A stretch of 64,000 nucleotides of DNA from Ailurus styani (taxonomy: Eukaryota; Chordata; Mammalia; Carnivora; Ailuridae). Where the stretch lies: positions 62,001-126,000 of the forward strand of contig LNAC01000768.1 of NCBI GenBank assembly GCA_002007465.1, given 5' to 3'. A program made the translations under genes and the position numbers. Below are positions 1-11,619 of the stretch, piece after piece. Under the pieces are notes generated by a model, which saw only the letters and a list, made by a program, of their open reading frames with translations, was not told where the DNA came from and searched no databases. Numbering within the stretch: the stretch's first letter is position 1; every line of letters begins with the position of its first letter.

Positions 1-216
1 CATCCAAGCTGCAGAAAGAAAAATCAAAAATACAGTACCATTTACAATCACACCAAAAAGAATACTGAGGAATAGGGGTGCTTGGGTGGCTCAGTCAGTT
101 AAACGTCTGCCTTCAGCTCAGGTCATGATCTCAGGTTCCTGTGATTGAGCCCCCTGTTGGGCTCCCTGCTCAGTGGGGAGTCTGGTTCTCCCTCTGCCTC
201 TCCCCCTTCTCATGCT

Positions 217-253
<37 letters not shown>

Positions 254-1700
254 GCAAATAAATAAAAATCTTAAAAAAAAAAAAAGAATACCTAGGAATA
301 AACTTAAACACTGATAAAAGAATTGAAAATGAAACAAATGGAAAGATATTCCATCCTCATGGACTGGCAGAATTAGTATCATTAAAACATCCATACTATG
401 CAAAGCAATCTACAGATTTAACGCAATCCCTATCAAAATGCCAACAGTGTTTTTCACAAAACTGGAATAATCCTAAACTTTGTATGGAACTACAAAGACT
501 TTAAATAGCCAAAGAAATCCTGAGAAAGAAGCTGGGGGTATCAAAATTTTAGATTTCAAGATATACTAAAAAGCGATAGGAAGCAAAACAGTATGGAACT
601 GGCACAAAAACGGACACATAAATCAATGGAACAGGATAGAGACCCCAGAAATAAACGCACATTTATATGGTCAATTAATCTGTGACAAAGAAAAAAACAA
701 TGGAGAAAAGAGTCTTTTCAATAAATGGTGCTCAGAAAACTGGACAGTTGCATGCGAAACAATGAAACTGAACTATTTTCTAATTCTATACACAAAAATA
801 AACCTATAAAAATTACCACCACCACCACCAAAAGAATGTGATTAAATCATGTGCAGAAATGGGCAGAGGACCTGAAGAGACATTTTTTTCCAAATAAGAC
901 ATATAAATGGTCAACAGACACATGAAAAAATGCTCAACATCACTAATTATTAGGGAAATGCAAATCAAAACCACAATGAGATATACCTCACACCTGTCCG
1001 AATGATTAAAATCAAAAGGATGAGAATAAATGTTAACAAGGATATGGAGAAAAAGGAACCCTCAGGCACTCTTGGTGGAAATGTAAATTGGTAAAGCCAA
1101 TGTGGAAAATAGTATGGGGGTATTCCTCAAAAAGCTAAAAACAAATACCATGTGATCCAATAATTTCACTACTGGATTATCCAAGAAAAATGAAAACACT
1201 AACTCAAGAAGATATATGCACCCCTTTATCTACTAGAGCATTATTTACAATAGCAAAGACATAGAAGCAACATTAAATGTCCATTCATAGAAAAATGGAG
1301 AAGACGTGGTATATATACAATGGAATATTGCACTGTCATAAAAAAGTGAGATCATGCCATTTGAGACAACACGAATGGATCTAGAGGGTATTATGCTTGG
1401 TGAAATAAGTCAGACTAAGAAAGACAAACACCATATGATTCCACTTATAAATGGAATTGAAAATAAATAAACAAAAAGCAGATTCAGAACTATAAACACA
1501 GAGAACTGATGGTGCCAGAGGGAGGGGGTTTTGGGCAAAATGGATGATGGGGAGAGAAACAGGCCTCCAGTTACGCAATGATTAAATCACGGGAATAAAA
1601 TGCAGAGCATAAGAAATACAGTAAAAACAAAATCAAAAACAGTTGTTTTAAAACTGATTTTCTATTTTATAAATAGTACTTCAATAAAAATGTATTATTT
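1..1700 (+). mobile_element. LINE-1 ORF2 3' part and 3' end, old, interrupted by a SINE
   Basis: Sense-strand match to the last third of L1 ORF2 (the run encoding the region after the reverse transcriptase, then the C-terminal 'tggaatattgcactgtcat' stretch near 1320) followed by 3'UTR-like sequence. It enters from the left edge of the window, so its 5' end is not seen. No open frame survives; stops and indels are frequent. The last 100 bases are patchy, ending near an AATAAA-like stretch at about 1680. A SINE splits it at 75-283. Confidence 0.85.
75..283 (+). mobile_element. Carnivore tRNA-Lys SINE (Can-SINE)
   Basis: Head 'gggtggctcagtcagttaa', a promoter-like B-box region, a long CT-rich tract (about 190-253) and an AATAAA/A-rich tail. 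Flanked by a 17-bp target-site duplication with two mismatches (58-74 and 284-300), placed inside L1 sequence. Confidence 0.93.
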
Positions 1701-2005
1701 TGGTTGATAGCTGCATGTGACTTCAAAAATCTTTGAAAAATTGAAAAGCAGAATTGAGTTCACTATTAATCCACCATACCAGACTTAAATATTACCTATA
1801 TCTGTTTATGAATATCCAAATGTCTGATCTTTAAGATAAAGTAGCACATTTAACAATATGTGCTTTCTATAAACAGCAGAATATTATTCAAGAAATTTTT
1901 CAATAACATTTTTTAGAAGGAACTAGAATTTATAGCTTGAGAAAATATGAAAAAATACTTCATCTTCAACTACTGAAAAGTTATTTATAGTATCTAGAAT
2001 ATCTA

Positions 2006-2092
2006 GCAGCAGTTGTCAAATTATGGCCTGAGGGTCAAATCTAGCCCTCTGCCTATTGGATAAGTAAAGTTTTATTGGAACACACACACAAA
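2006..2092. mobile_element. Probable hAT-type DNA transposon fragment
   Basis: The pattern 'ttatggcctgagggtcaaat' followed by 'aaagttttattggaacaca' resembles the end of a widespread non-autonomous mammalian hAT family. Only one end is visible and it runs into an ACAC tract. The family name is not certain. Confidence 0.45.
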
Positions 2093-2099
2093 AAATAGT

Positions 2100-2192
2100 A
2101 GTATGCAGTCACTGTCTTCTTATAATAATTAAAGGAGTTAATACATGTAAAAACATTTAGAATAAAACCATAGCACATACAAAGTGTTAAAC
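2100..2192 (+). mobile_element. MIR fragment
   Basis: Contains the MIR 3' core 'gagttaatacatgtaaaa' followed by a decayed 'tagcacatacaaagtg' block, as in the MIR tail (consensus: gcctggcacatagtaagtg). An ancient, pan-mammalian SINE. Confidence 0.5.
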
Positions 2193-3255
2193 AAAAGACA
2201 AATGTGACTGAATGGATAAAAAAAAATGAAACCCATCTATATTCTGTCAACAAAAAACTTACTTCAGGTGTAAAAACACATATGCACTGAAAATGAAGGC
2301 ATGGAAAAATATATACCATACAGATGAAAGTGAAAAGACAGCAAGGGTACCGATATTTTTATCAGAGAAAATAGACTTTAAAATTAAGAGTGTAACAAGA
2401 AACAAAAAAGGACACTACATAATCATAAAGGGAACAATCCATCAAGAGGATACAGCAATTACAAATATCTGTGTACCCAACACAGGGCACCCAAATAAAG
2501 CAAGTATTAACAAATATAAAGGGTGAAATTGACAGTAATATGGTAACAGTTGGGGACTTTACCACCATACACATCAATGGATAAATCACCCAGAATAAAA
2601 ATCAACCAGGAAACAGTTCTCTGGATGACACTTTAGACCAGATGAACCTGATATATACAGAACATACCATTCAAAAAGAGCAGAATACACATTCTTTTCA
2701 TGTGCACATGGATCATTCTCTAGGACAGATCACATGTTAGGCCACAGTACAGGTCTCAATAAAGAAGACTGAAATCGTATCAAGCAACTTTTCTGACCAG
2801 AACAGTACGAAACTAGAAATCAGTTACAAGAAATAATGTGGAAAGAACACAAATACATGAGGCTAAACAACATGCTACTAAACAATGAATGGGTGAACCA
2901 AAAAATCAGAGGAAATAAAATACATAGAGACAAATGAAAATGAAAACACCATGATCCAAAATCTTTGGGATGCCCAGCAAAAGCTATTCTAAGAGGGAAG
3001 TTTATAGCAACACAGGTCTACCTCAAGAAACAAGGAAAATCACAAATAAACAATCTAACCTTATACCTAAAGGAGTTAGAGAAAGAAAAACAGAGCCCAA
3101 AGCTAGAAGAAGGAAATAATAAAGATTAGAGGAAAACTAATGAAATAGAGACCAAAAAACAATAGGAAAAAAATCAGTGAAAATAAAAACTGGTTCTCTA
3201 AAGAGATCAACAAAATTGATCAATTTATAGTCAGACTCATCAAGAAAAGAAAAGG

Positions 3256-3458
3256 GGAGGGGCACATGGGAGGGTCAGTCCATTAAGCATCCAACTCTCG
3301 ATTTTGGATGTCATGATCTCAGGGTTATGAGATTAAGCCCCACATCCCACTGGGCTCCACACTCAGTGGGGAGTCTGCTTGAGATTCTCTATCTCCCTCT
3401 CCCTCTCTCCCCTCCCTCTACTCACTCTTTCTCTCTAAAATAATAAACCTTTAAAAAA
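3256..3458 (+). mobile_element. Can-SINE, older copy
   Basis: Diverged head ('gggagggtcagtccattaa'), CT-rich region about 3390-3435 and a short A-rich tail. Possible imperfect duplication of an AAGAAAAGGGGA-like site on both sides. The divergence suggests an earlier SINE subfamily than the 5767 copy. Confidence 0.85.
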
Positions 3459-5766
3459 TAAGAAGAGGGAGGAGTCAGATGAATAAAATCAGAAATGGAG
3501 AAGAAATAACTGACACCATAGAAAAACAATTAGACTATTATAAAACATTATATACCAATGAATTGGACAACCTAGAAGAAATAGATAAATTCCCAGAAAC
3601 ATAGAACCTTCGATAGTGAATCAGGAACAAATAGAAAATCTGAACAGATTGATTGCTAGTAATGAAACTGACTAATAAACTCCTAACAGACATAAGTCCA
3701 AGACCAGATAGCTTCATAGGTGAATTCTAACAAACATTTAAATAAGAGCATACATTTATTCTTCTCAAACTATTCCAAAAAAATAGAATAGGAAGGAAAA
3801 TTTCCAAATTCTTCAAGGCCATCATTACCCTGATACCTAAAACAAAGACACTACAAAAGCAAAGAAATTAAAAAAAAATACAGGCCAATAACTCTAATGA
3901 ACATAGATGTAAAAACTTCAACAGAATATTTATAAACTGAATTCAATTATACATTTAAAAAATCATTCACCACAATCAAGGAGGGTTTATTTCAGGTATC
4001 CAAGTGTGGTTCAATATTCACAAATCAATAAATGTGACACATCACATTAACAAGGGAAAGGATAAAAAACACACATGAGCATCTCAATAGATGCAGAGAA
4101 AGCATTTGACAAAGTACAACATCCATTCATGATCAAAACTCTCAAAAATAGGTTTAAAGGGCACATTCTTCAAGATAATAAAGGCCATATATGAAAAATT
4201 CACAGTTAATATCACACTCAAAGGTGAAAACAGAGCATTTCTGCTATGTTCAGGAATAAGACAAGGATGTCCACTGTCACCACTAATAATCAACATAGTA
4301 GTGGAAGCCCTAACTGCCGCAATAGACCAAAAAAGGGAAAAAAATAAAGACATCCAAATTGGTAAGGAAGAAATAAAACTACTTTAACTATCTGGAGATC
4401 ACATGATACTGTAATATAGAAAACTCTATAGAGATTCCACCAAAAGTCTACTAGAACTGATAAATGAATTCAGTAAAGTCAAAGGACTTAATATTTATAT
4501 ACAGAAATCTGTTGCATTTCTCTACACTAATAATGAATTAGCAAAAAAATAAATTAAGAAAACAATCCCATTTACAATTGCACCAAAAAGAAATTACCTA
4601 AGAATAAACTTAACCAAGGAGGTGAAAGATCTGTATTCTGAATACCATAAAACACTGATGAAAGAAATAGATGACACAAGTGGAAAAATATTCCATGCTC
4701 ATGGGTGAATATTTTTGAAACCAGAGCAATCTTCAGAATCAATGCAATAATGCAATCCCTATCAAAATACCAACAATAGTTTTCACAACACTAGAACGAA
4801 TAATACTTAACTTTGAGTGGAACCACAAAAGACTCCAGATATCCAAAGCAATCTTGAGAAAGCAGAACAAAGCTGGAGGTTTCAGAATTTCAGATTTCAC
4901 AATTTACTAAAAATCTCTAAGAATCAAGTATGGTACTAGCACAAACACACCCACAAAGACACATAGATCAATGGGAGAGGATAGAGATACCAGAAATAAA
5001 CCTATGCTAATGTGATCAACTAATCTATGACAAAGGAGGCAAGAATATACAATGGGGAAAACAGTCTTTTCAATAAATGGTGCTGTGAAAAGTTGACAGC
5101 TACATGCAAAACAATGAAATCAGACCACTTTCTTCCATACACAAAAATGAACTCAGAATGGATTAAAGATCTAAATTTAAGATATGAGACCATAAAACTT
5201 CTATAAGTAAACACAGGCAATAATTTCTTGGACCCTGGCTTTAGCAACATTTTTCTAGATGTTTCCTAAGGCAAGGGAAAAGCAAAAATAAGCTTTTGGA
5301 ACTCAACTAAAACCAAAAACTTTTGCACAGCAAAGGAAACCATTAGAAAACCAAAAGGCAACCTAGTTAATGGGAAAAATATTTGCAAATGATGTATCCA
5401 ATAAGGGGTTAATATCCAAAAAATCTAAAGAACTTCTAAAACTTCACACCAACAAAACATTTAAAAAATGAGCAGAGAACCTGCTCCGCTCACTTTTTAA
5501 AAGAAAATATCCAGATGGTTAACATGTACATGAAAAGATGCTCAATATCACTAATCATCAAGGAAACATGAATCAAAATCACAACAAGATATCACCTCAT
5601 AAAGCCACATGAGACAGAATGGTATCATCAAAAAGAAAAATACCAAATGTTGGTGAGTATGTGAAGAAAAAGGAACCCTTCCTATTCCCACCATCAGTGG
5701 GAATATAAATTGGCTCAGTCATTGTGGAAAACAGAATGGAGGTTCATCAAAAAATTAAAAATAGAA

Positions 5767-5961
5767 CGCCTGGGTGGCTCAGTGGGTTAAAGCCTCTGCT
5801 TTCGGCTCAGGTCATGATCTCAGGGTCCTGGGATCGAGGCCCACATCGGGCTCCCTGCTCGGCAGGGAGCCTGCTTCCCCCTCTCTCTCTGCCTGTCTCT
5901 CTGCCTCCTTGTGATCTCTCTCCCTCTGTGAAATAAATAAATAAAATCTTTAAAAAAAAAA
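5767..5961 (+). mobile_element. Can-SINE, young mustelid-type copy
   Basis: Near-consensus head, B box 'gggatcgaggccc', CT tract and 'aaataaataaataaaatctt' tail. The flanking target-site duplication is essentially perfect (5749-5766 and about 5961-5977), A-rich as expected for L1 endonuclease. Inserted in the L1 3' region. Confidence 0.95.
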
Positions 5962-6558
5962 AAAAATTAAAAATAGAAACACCACATGATTCAGTAATTT
6001 CACTACTGAATATTTACCCAAAGAATATGAAAACACTAATTTGAAAAGATCTATGCACCCCTATGTTAATTGCAGCATTATATATAATAGCCAAGATCTG
6101 AAAGCAACCCAAATGTCCACTGATAGATGAGTAGATAAAGAATATGTAGTATATATTATTCAGCCATAAAAAAATGAAATCTTGCCATTTGCAACAAGGT
6201 GAATGGACCTAAACAAGATTATGCTAAGTGAAAGAAGTCACACAAAAAAAAAACACCATATGATTTCTCTTACATGTGAAATCTACAAATTTCAAATGAA
6301 AACAAAAAATACCCCTCTTAATAACAAAGACCAAACTGGTGGCTGTTGGGAGAGGGGAAGAGGAATGGGTGAAATAAAGATGAAGAGGTACAAATTTCCA
6401 TTTATAAAATTAGTCAATGATGGGATGAAAAGTACACATAAAAATATAGTAAATAATATTTTAATAATATTGTTCTGTGACAGCTGGTGACTATACTTTG
6501 GTGTAGAATTGTTGGGTTATTATGTTGTATACCTGAAGCTAATATAACACTGTAGGTT

Positions 6559-6588
6559 AATTATACTTCAAATTATTGAAGTATAATT
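6559..6588. repeat. 13-bp perfect inverted repeat at the L1 3' end
   Basis: AATTATACTTCAA at 6559-6571 and its exact reverse complement at 6576-6588, with a 4-base loop. The left arm is the usual L1 3' terminal sequence, so the right arm is extra. Confidence 0.9.
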
Positions 6589-6599
6589 ACTTCAAATAC

Positions 6600-7290
6600 T
6601 TTGTTTGTATTTGAAACAAAGCTCTTCCCCCAGCATCTAGAGTCAGATATTAAGCCCTTCCAGATTTCTGTGAACCATCCCAGACTGCAATAGTCCACAG
6701 TGGGGGAGGGGATCATATACCTGCTCCTCATTGGGTTTCCCCAATGAGTGGTCTCCTAGCAAGTCTTACATATATGCTGCCTCTCCATGTTCCTCCTATG
6801 TTCAATAGTCTCCATCAGTCACTTTTTAATTTGCCAAGATATTTTCATATGTTCTAACGTGCAAAATCTAGGTAATAATACAAGAGAAGCTGAAATAGTG
6901 CAAGTGTGCTAAAAGGTGAGAGACACAACTATTGAAAAAGAAAGAATGTTTCCTGGGTGGAAGAAAACCACCTTCACACTGATATGATCGAACATGGCTT
7001 TAGTAGAAACCTACAATTCTTACAAAGAACTTATGTATATGAGTTTAGAAAAAGGACATGAAACCTGTTCCTATAAAAAAAGTACACAATAGACAATATC
7101 AAATAATTAAATGATGTTCTTGTCCCCATCCTTGCTTATACAAACCAGATAACTTGCCTTTTCTGAAAGTGAGGTGTTAAACAGGACACATGATTTGAAA
7201 TCACTGAATCATCCAATAATGGTTAAAACATCATCCATCCATTTGTCCCCCTCTCTCTCTTGCCTGACTTTTGTTTATACAGTCTTGGAT
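6600..7290. other. Unassigned single-copy-like DNA
   Basis: Ordinary AT-rich sequence between two L1 elements. I see no reading frame, repeat head or regulatory signature that I can support. Confidence 0.5.
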
Positions 7291-7299
7291 ATGCAAATA

Positions 7300-7520
7300 C
7301 TTTCTTTCCTATCTCCTTGGCAGCTAACTGTGGCCTGAGAAACAATTATGGTCAATAAGATACTTCAGAACAGCTGAGGACGCTCTGGAAGATTTCACTC
7401 TTTCTATTAAAGAACTAGATGCTGGGGCTCTATTCTTATCACTTTATTTTGATCTTTAAGATGAATGTGCTGCCTGCAGCTTGAAGTGATCATGTTATTA
7501 CAAAGGAAAGACAAAGGAAA
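7300..7520 (+). mobile_element. Possible ancient interspersed repeat
   Basis: The order of words (a 'ggcctgag' region, 'ggtcaataagata', then a pyrimidine-rich part and 'gaatgtgctgcctgcagctt') recalls an old mammalian LTR or DNA-transposon consensus. I cannot name the family. It may simply be unique sequence. Confidence 0.25.
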
Positions 7521-7608
7521 CCTGATTCTGACTTAGCTGACCTAGAATTAAACATTCAGCTTCTGTTGAATTTGTCATGGGAGGGGGGATACTACAACTG
7601 TATTTTTA

Positions 7609-7646
7609 AGTTATAATAATAATAATAATTATAATAATTATAATTG
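7609..7646. repeat. (AAT)n simple repeat
   Basis: ATAATAATAATTATAATAAT-like array of about 38 bp with small interruptions. Confidence 0.9.
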
Positions 7647-7963
7647 GTTATATTTTCCATCTCTTACTGTTAAATTGTGTCCCAACTGATGCAAGTGTTA
7701 AATTGTGTACTTTTTTGATTATCTTTCAACTTGATGAATGGCTTACTATTTGTTCTTGACAATTTACATTTTATTCCTTCATCAGCTTCTTTTGCAGCAT
7801 ACTTAGTTTATTGTTAAATTATCAGGAGATCCACTAAAATCTTTCAAATTAATTTTTAAAATTAATGTTTATAACATATTAAATACACTACATATACACA
7901 CTTTACATACATATACCTGCATATACATGAAATTACGTTTTATTCACAAACTTAAAAAAAAAA

Positions 7964-8803
7964 GTCACAGACACAAAGGTCAATGGAACAGAATAGAGAG
8001 CCCAGATATGGACCCTCAACTCTATGGTCAACTAATCTTTGACAAAGCAGGAAAAAATATCCAGTGGAAAAAAGACAGTCTCTTCAATAAATGGAGCTGA
8101 GAAAACTGGACAGTTATATACAGAAGAATGAAACTCGACCATTCTCTTACACCATACACAAAGATAAACTTTAAATGGATGAAAGACCTCAATGTGAGAC
8201 AGGAATCCATCAAAATCCTACAGGAGAACATAGGGAGGAACTTTTCGACATCAGCCACAGCAACTTCTTCCAAAACACATCTCCAAAGGCAAGGGAAACA
8301 AAAGCAAAAATGAACTTCTGGGACTTCATCAAGATAAATAGCTTCCTCACAGCAAAGGAAAACACCAACAAAACAAAGAAGCAACCCATGGAATGGGAGA
8401 AGATATTTGAAAGTGACACTCCAGACAAAGGGCTGATATCCAAGATCTGTAAAGAACTTCTCAAACTCAACACCCAAAAAACAAATAATCCCATCAAGAA
8501 ATGGGCAGAAGACATTAACAGACACTTCTCCAATGAAGACACACAAATGGCTAGTAGACACATGAAACAATATTCATCATCATTAGCCATCAGGAAAATT
8601 CAAATCAAAACCACATTGAGATACCACCTTACCCCAGTTAGAATGGCAAAAAATGACAAGAAACAACAAATGTTGGAGAAATTGTGGAGAAAAGAGAACT
8701 CTCTTACATTGTTGGTGGGAATGCAAGCTGGTGTGGAAAATGCTATGGAGGTTCCTCAAAAAGTTAAAAATGAGCTACTCTATGACTCAGCAATTGCACC
8801 ACC
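7964..8803 (+). mobile_element. Younger LINE-1, 5'-truncated, left half of split element
   Basis: Sense L1 ORF2 3' region starting at the 'ggtcaatggaacagaatag' landmark. It runs to 'gactcagcaattgcacc' at 8800 and then stops mid-motif. The expected next words ('tactgggtatttaaccc') are found at 9463, so this is the left half of one L1 whose right half is 9463-10020. The 660 bp between belong to a separate L1 insertion. Confidence 0.85.
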
Positions 8804-8810
8804 ATTTTAA
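8175..8810 (+). pseudogene. LINE-1 ORF2 C-terminal remnant (211-codon open stretch)
   Basis: The longest plus-strand open frame in the window. It encodes the part of L1 ORF2p downstream of the reverse transcriptase: residues resembling '[18 protein letters not shown]' about half-way along, then 'LTPVRMAK'. It lacks the endonuclease and polymerase domains, has no own promoter, and its last few codons run into the inserted L1 tail. It survives by chance in a young truncated copy and is not a gene. Confidence 0.8.
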
Positions 8811-9462
8811 TTTTATTTTTTCAGTGTTCCAAGATTCATTGTTTATGCACCACACCTAGTGCTCCATGCAATACATGCCCTCCTTAATACCCACCACCAG
8901 GCTCACTCATCCTCCCACCCCCCTCCCCTCCATAACCCTCAGATTGTTTCTCAGAATCCAGTCTGTCATCTTTTGTTTCCCCCTCTGATTTACCCCAATT
9001 CAGTTTTCCTTTCCTTCTCCTAATGTCCTCCATTTTATTCCTTATGTCCCACAAGTAAGTGAAACCATATGATAATTGACTTTCTATGCTTGACTTATTT
9101 CACTCAGTGCACTCTATGGTCAAATAATCTTCGACAAAGCAGGAAAAAATATCCAATAGAAAAAAAGACAGTCTCTTCAATAAATGGAGCTGGGAAAATT
9201 GGACAGCTATGTATAGAAGAATGAAACTCGACCATTTTCTCACACCATACACAAAGATAAACTCGAAATGGATGAAAGACCTCAACATGAGGCAGGAATC
9301 TATCAAAATCCTAGAGGAGAACATAGGCAGTAACCTCTTTGACATCAGCCACAGCAACTTCTTTCAAGACACATCTACAAAGGCAAAGGAAACAAAAGTG
9401 AAAATGAACTTTTGGGACTTCATTAAGATAAAAAGCTTCTGCATAGCAAAGGAAACAGTCAA
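8804..9462 (-). mobile_element. Nested LINE-1 with 5' inversion (twin-primed)
   Basis: Bases 8804-9107 are the reverse complement of an L1 3'UTR, beginning with the T-rich complement of its tail and running back to the 'tgagtgaaataag' motif. At about 9108 the sequence switches to sense ORF2 and continues to about 9462. An inverted 5' piece joined to a 3' piece is the classic twin-priming structure. Removing this block rejoins the host L1. No clear target-site duplication was found. Confidence 0.75.
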
Positions 9463-10020
9463 CTACTGGGTATTTAACCCAAAAATACAGATGTAGTGAA
9501 AAGAAGGGCCATATGCTCCCCAATGTTCGTATCAGCAATGTCCACAATAGCGAAACTGTGGAAGGAGCTGAGATGTCCTTCAATAGATGAATGGATAAAG
9601 ATGCAGTTCATATATACAATGGAATATTACTCAGCCATCAGAAAGGATGAATAACCAATATCTGCATCAACATGGATGGAACTGGAGGAGATTATGCTAA
9701 GTGAAATAAGTCAAACAGAGAAAGACAATTATCATGTAGTTTCACTTATTTGTGGAATATAAGGAATAGTATGGAGGACATTAAGAGAAGGAAGGGGAAT
9801 ATGAAGGGGAGGAAATGAGAGAGGGAGATGAACCATGAGAGACTATGGACTCCGGGAATCAAACTGAGGGTTTTGGTGGGTGACCCAGGTGATGGGTATT
9901 AAGGAGGGCACGTATTGCATCTAGCACTGGGTGTTACATGCAAACAATGAATCATGGAACACTACATCAAAAACTAATGATGTACTATATGGTGACTAAC
10001 ACAAAAAATTATAATAAAAA
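9463..10020 (+). mobile_element. Younger LINE-1, right half with 3'UTR
   Basis: Starts at 'tactgggtatttaaccc', continues through the ORF2 end (near 9700) and a purine-rich 3'UTR (9770-9880), and ends with a sequence containing 'actaatgatgtactatatgg' and a short A-rich tail near 10015. Continuation of the element at 7964-8803. Confidence 0.85.
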
Positions 10021-10530
10021 TGGCAAAGATGAATTTTAGACATTTTGATCAGATTACAAAATAAAATCATATGTATTTTAAAAGAGGTCAAGAATTTTAT
10101 AATACAATCCCAACTCTGAAGCGGTTACACGCTTTTTTTTTGTAGTGTGCTTATAGATAGTAACTCATTAAAACTGAATCCACTCGACTCTCATAGACAT
10201 TTGTAATTTTTTCAAGCAGTCCATTTTCCTACATATGAATTAATAAGGAGTTGATGTGTCAATATTTTTATACTTCAAATGGCTTTAAAGTTTGACTCTG
10301 TTCAGCAGTGATTCAGATAGTGCTAAAATTAGTTGTTGTCACATGAAAGTAAGGCATTTGCTCTTTCTACAAGAAATGGATCTTGAAAAACTTAAGTATT
10401 AAGTCATACATTCTTGCCTATTTGTGTAGAAGCAAACAGAAACCTTATAAACTTTTATACAAGATTTTTCTTAAGGACTAAAAGCACAGTAACTCCGAAA
10501 CACACATTTCTGTATAAGAAAGTGTTAACT
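10021..10530. other. Unassigned AT-rich DNA
   Basis: No recognised repeat or coding potential. A 70-codon frame starting at 10414 runs into the L2 fossil and has no family signature. Confidence 0.5.
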
Positions 10531-10539
10531 ATAACCCAA

Positions 10540-11250
10540 ACTCATTACAAATTCAGCAAATATTTACCAAGCTCCAAATATGTATCAAAACTATGTCTTC
10601 CCTTCCAAGTCTCTATTGTCTGTTAGAGGACAGGGAAAAGAAATTAAGCCATTCATTGTGCATTCTCTACCAGCAAGGGGCTTTGGGAACACATACGCCG
10701 CAGAGGGAATCCAGTTTCAGGAATGGAGACTAGAAGAAGTAGAGGATAGGTGAATGGAAACGAGTGAAAGGGAATAACAGACACTGGGATGAGGAAGCAA
10801 AAAAATGTAACATATTCTGGCAACTGCACATATTTAGTTGAATGCATTACCAACATGAAGGAAAGATGGTGATAGACGAAGAAAGAGTCAGAACACTACA
10901 TAAAAGTCTTCATATATTATGCAAAGAGGTTGGACTGTATCTATATGGCAATGGACAGCTATTAAAAAATTTCTAAAAGAATGATAGGATTAGATTTATG
11001 TTGTGAAATACCATTCTGGTCACAGTGGAAAGCTTGGGTTTTAGATAAGTGGAATTTGGAGAGATCAGACTGGGGCACGGATGCCAGTTAACACATCAAT
11101 TCCTGTGATAGGAAGTGGCCATCTAAATTAAATGAGTATCAAAATAAAAATTTGTGAAGGGATTTGCAAGCCAAAGAAAAAGGAAAATACCTGAAGATTT
11201 ATTTTCTTTGTGATATAGATCACAAGTTAAAGATGGTGGAAGGTAATAGA
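10540..11250 (-). mobile_element. L2 (CR1-clade LINE) fossil, antisense
   Basis: Starts with a decayed 'attcagcaaatatttaccaa' (the reverse of the L2 3' end). At 10970-11030 it has 'gattagatttatgttgtgaa..cattctggtcacagtgg', the antisense of the L2 'cagccagagtgat' region. Heavily diverged and fragmentary. The extent is approximate. Confidence 0.55.
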
Positions 11251-11429
11251 CCAGATTGAAAAAGAGATGTATGGGAAAATGGAGAGATAATGGAGTAGTA
11301 TGAAGTGTTCCTATTCCTGCCATAAAATTTGATTTATCAGATGAGGTTTTCCCATACCTGTGACACTGAATACTAGATAATATTAAAATGTCAATTTTTT
11401 GTTTTTGTTTTAAACATGTATCAATTTGG

Positions 11430-11610
11430 AGACCTACCTGGTGTCAGGCATTCAGCCTTTCACATACATTTTTTTCCCACTCAATTCTCTTAACTCTGTG
11501 TTGTAAGAATTATTTTTTCCATTAAGGCAGAGTCTTTCCCAAATCTGTGTATTTAGCAAGTTCCAGAGGAGGAATTTATACAAAGTTTTCTGATTCTAAA
11601 TCCTCTGTGT
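11430..11610 (-). mobile_element. MIR fragment, antisense
   Basis: Order of a 'gtgtcaggcattcag' block, 'cactcaattctcttaactc', 'gttgtaagaattatt' and a degraded 'cagagg' block matches reversed MIR. Ancient and diverged. Confidence 0.55.
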
Positions 11611-11619
11611 TCATAAAAA

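Larger units (their letters stand above)
2196..6578 (+). mobile_element. LINE-1, 4.4 kb, ORF2 through 3' end, degenerate
   Basis: Begins inside the ORF2 endonuclease region; a 77-residue open piece from 2293 includes the conserved run toward 'TNICVPNTG'. It continues through reverse transcriptase (around 3700-4400) and the C-terminal region to a 3'UTR ending near 6578. The element is 5' truncated (no ORF1 or 5'UTR). Frames are broken throughout, so it is inactive. Two SINEs interrupt it (3256-3458, 5767-5961). It is older than the L1 at 49.5 kb, judging by divergence. Confidence 0.9.

Noticed and set aside
5767..5961. tRNA gene (SINE heads contain tRNA-derived A and B boxes)
   Set aside because: None of the 29 SINE heads I found folds as an intact tRNA by eye, and all are followed by the CT tract and A-rich tail of a SINE.
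8028..8570. 180-codon minus-strand frame
   Set aside because: It is the antisense of the L1 ORF2 remnant. Its hydrophobic, Cys/Phe-rich composition is what A-rich L1 gives on the other strand.
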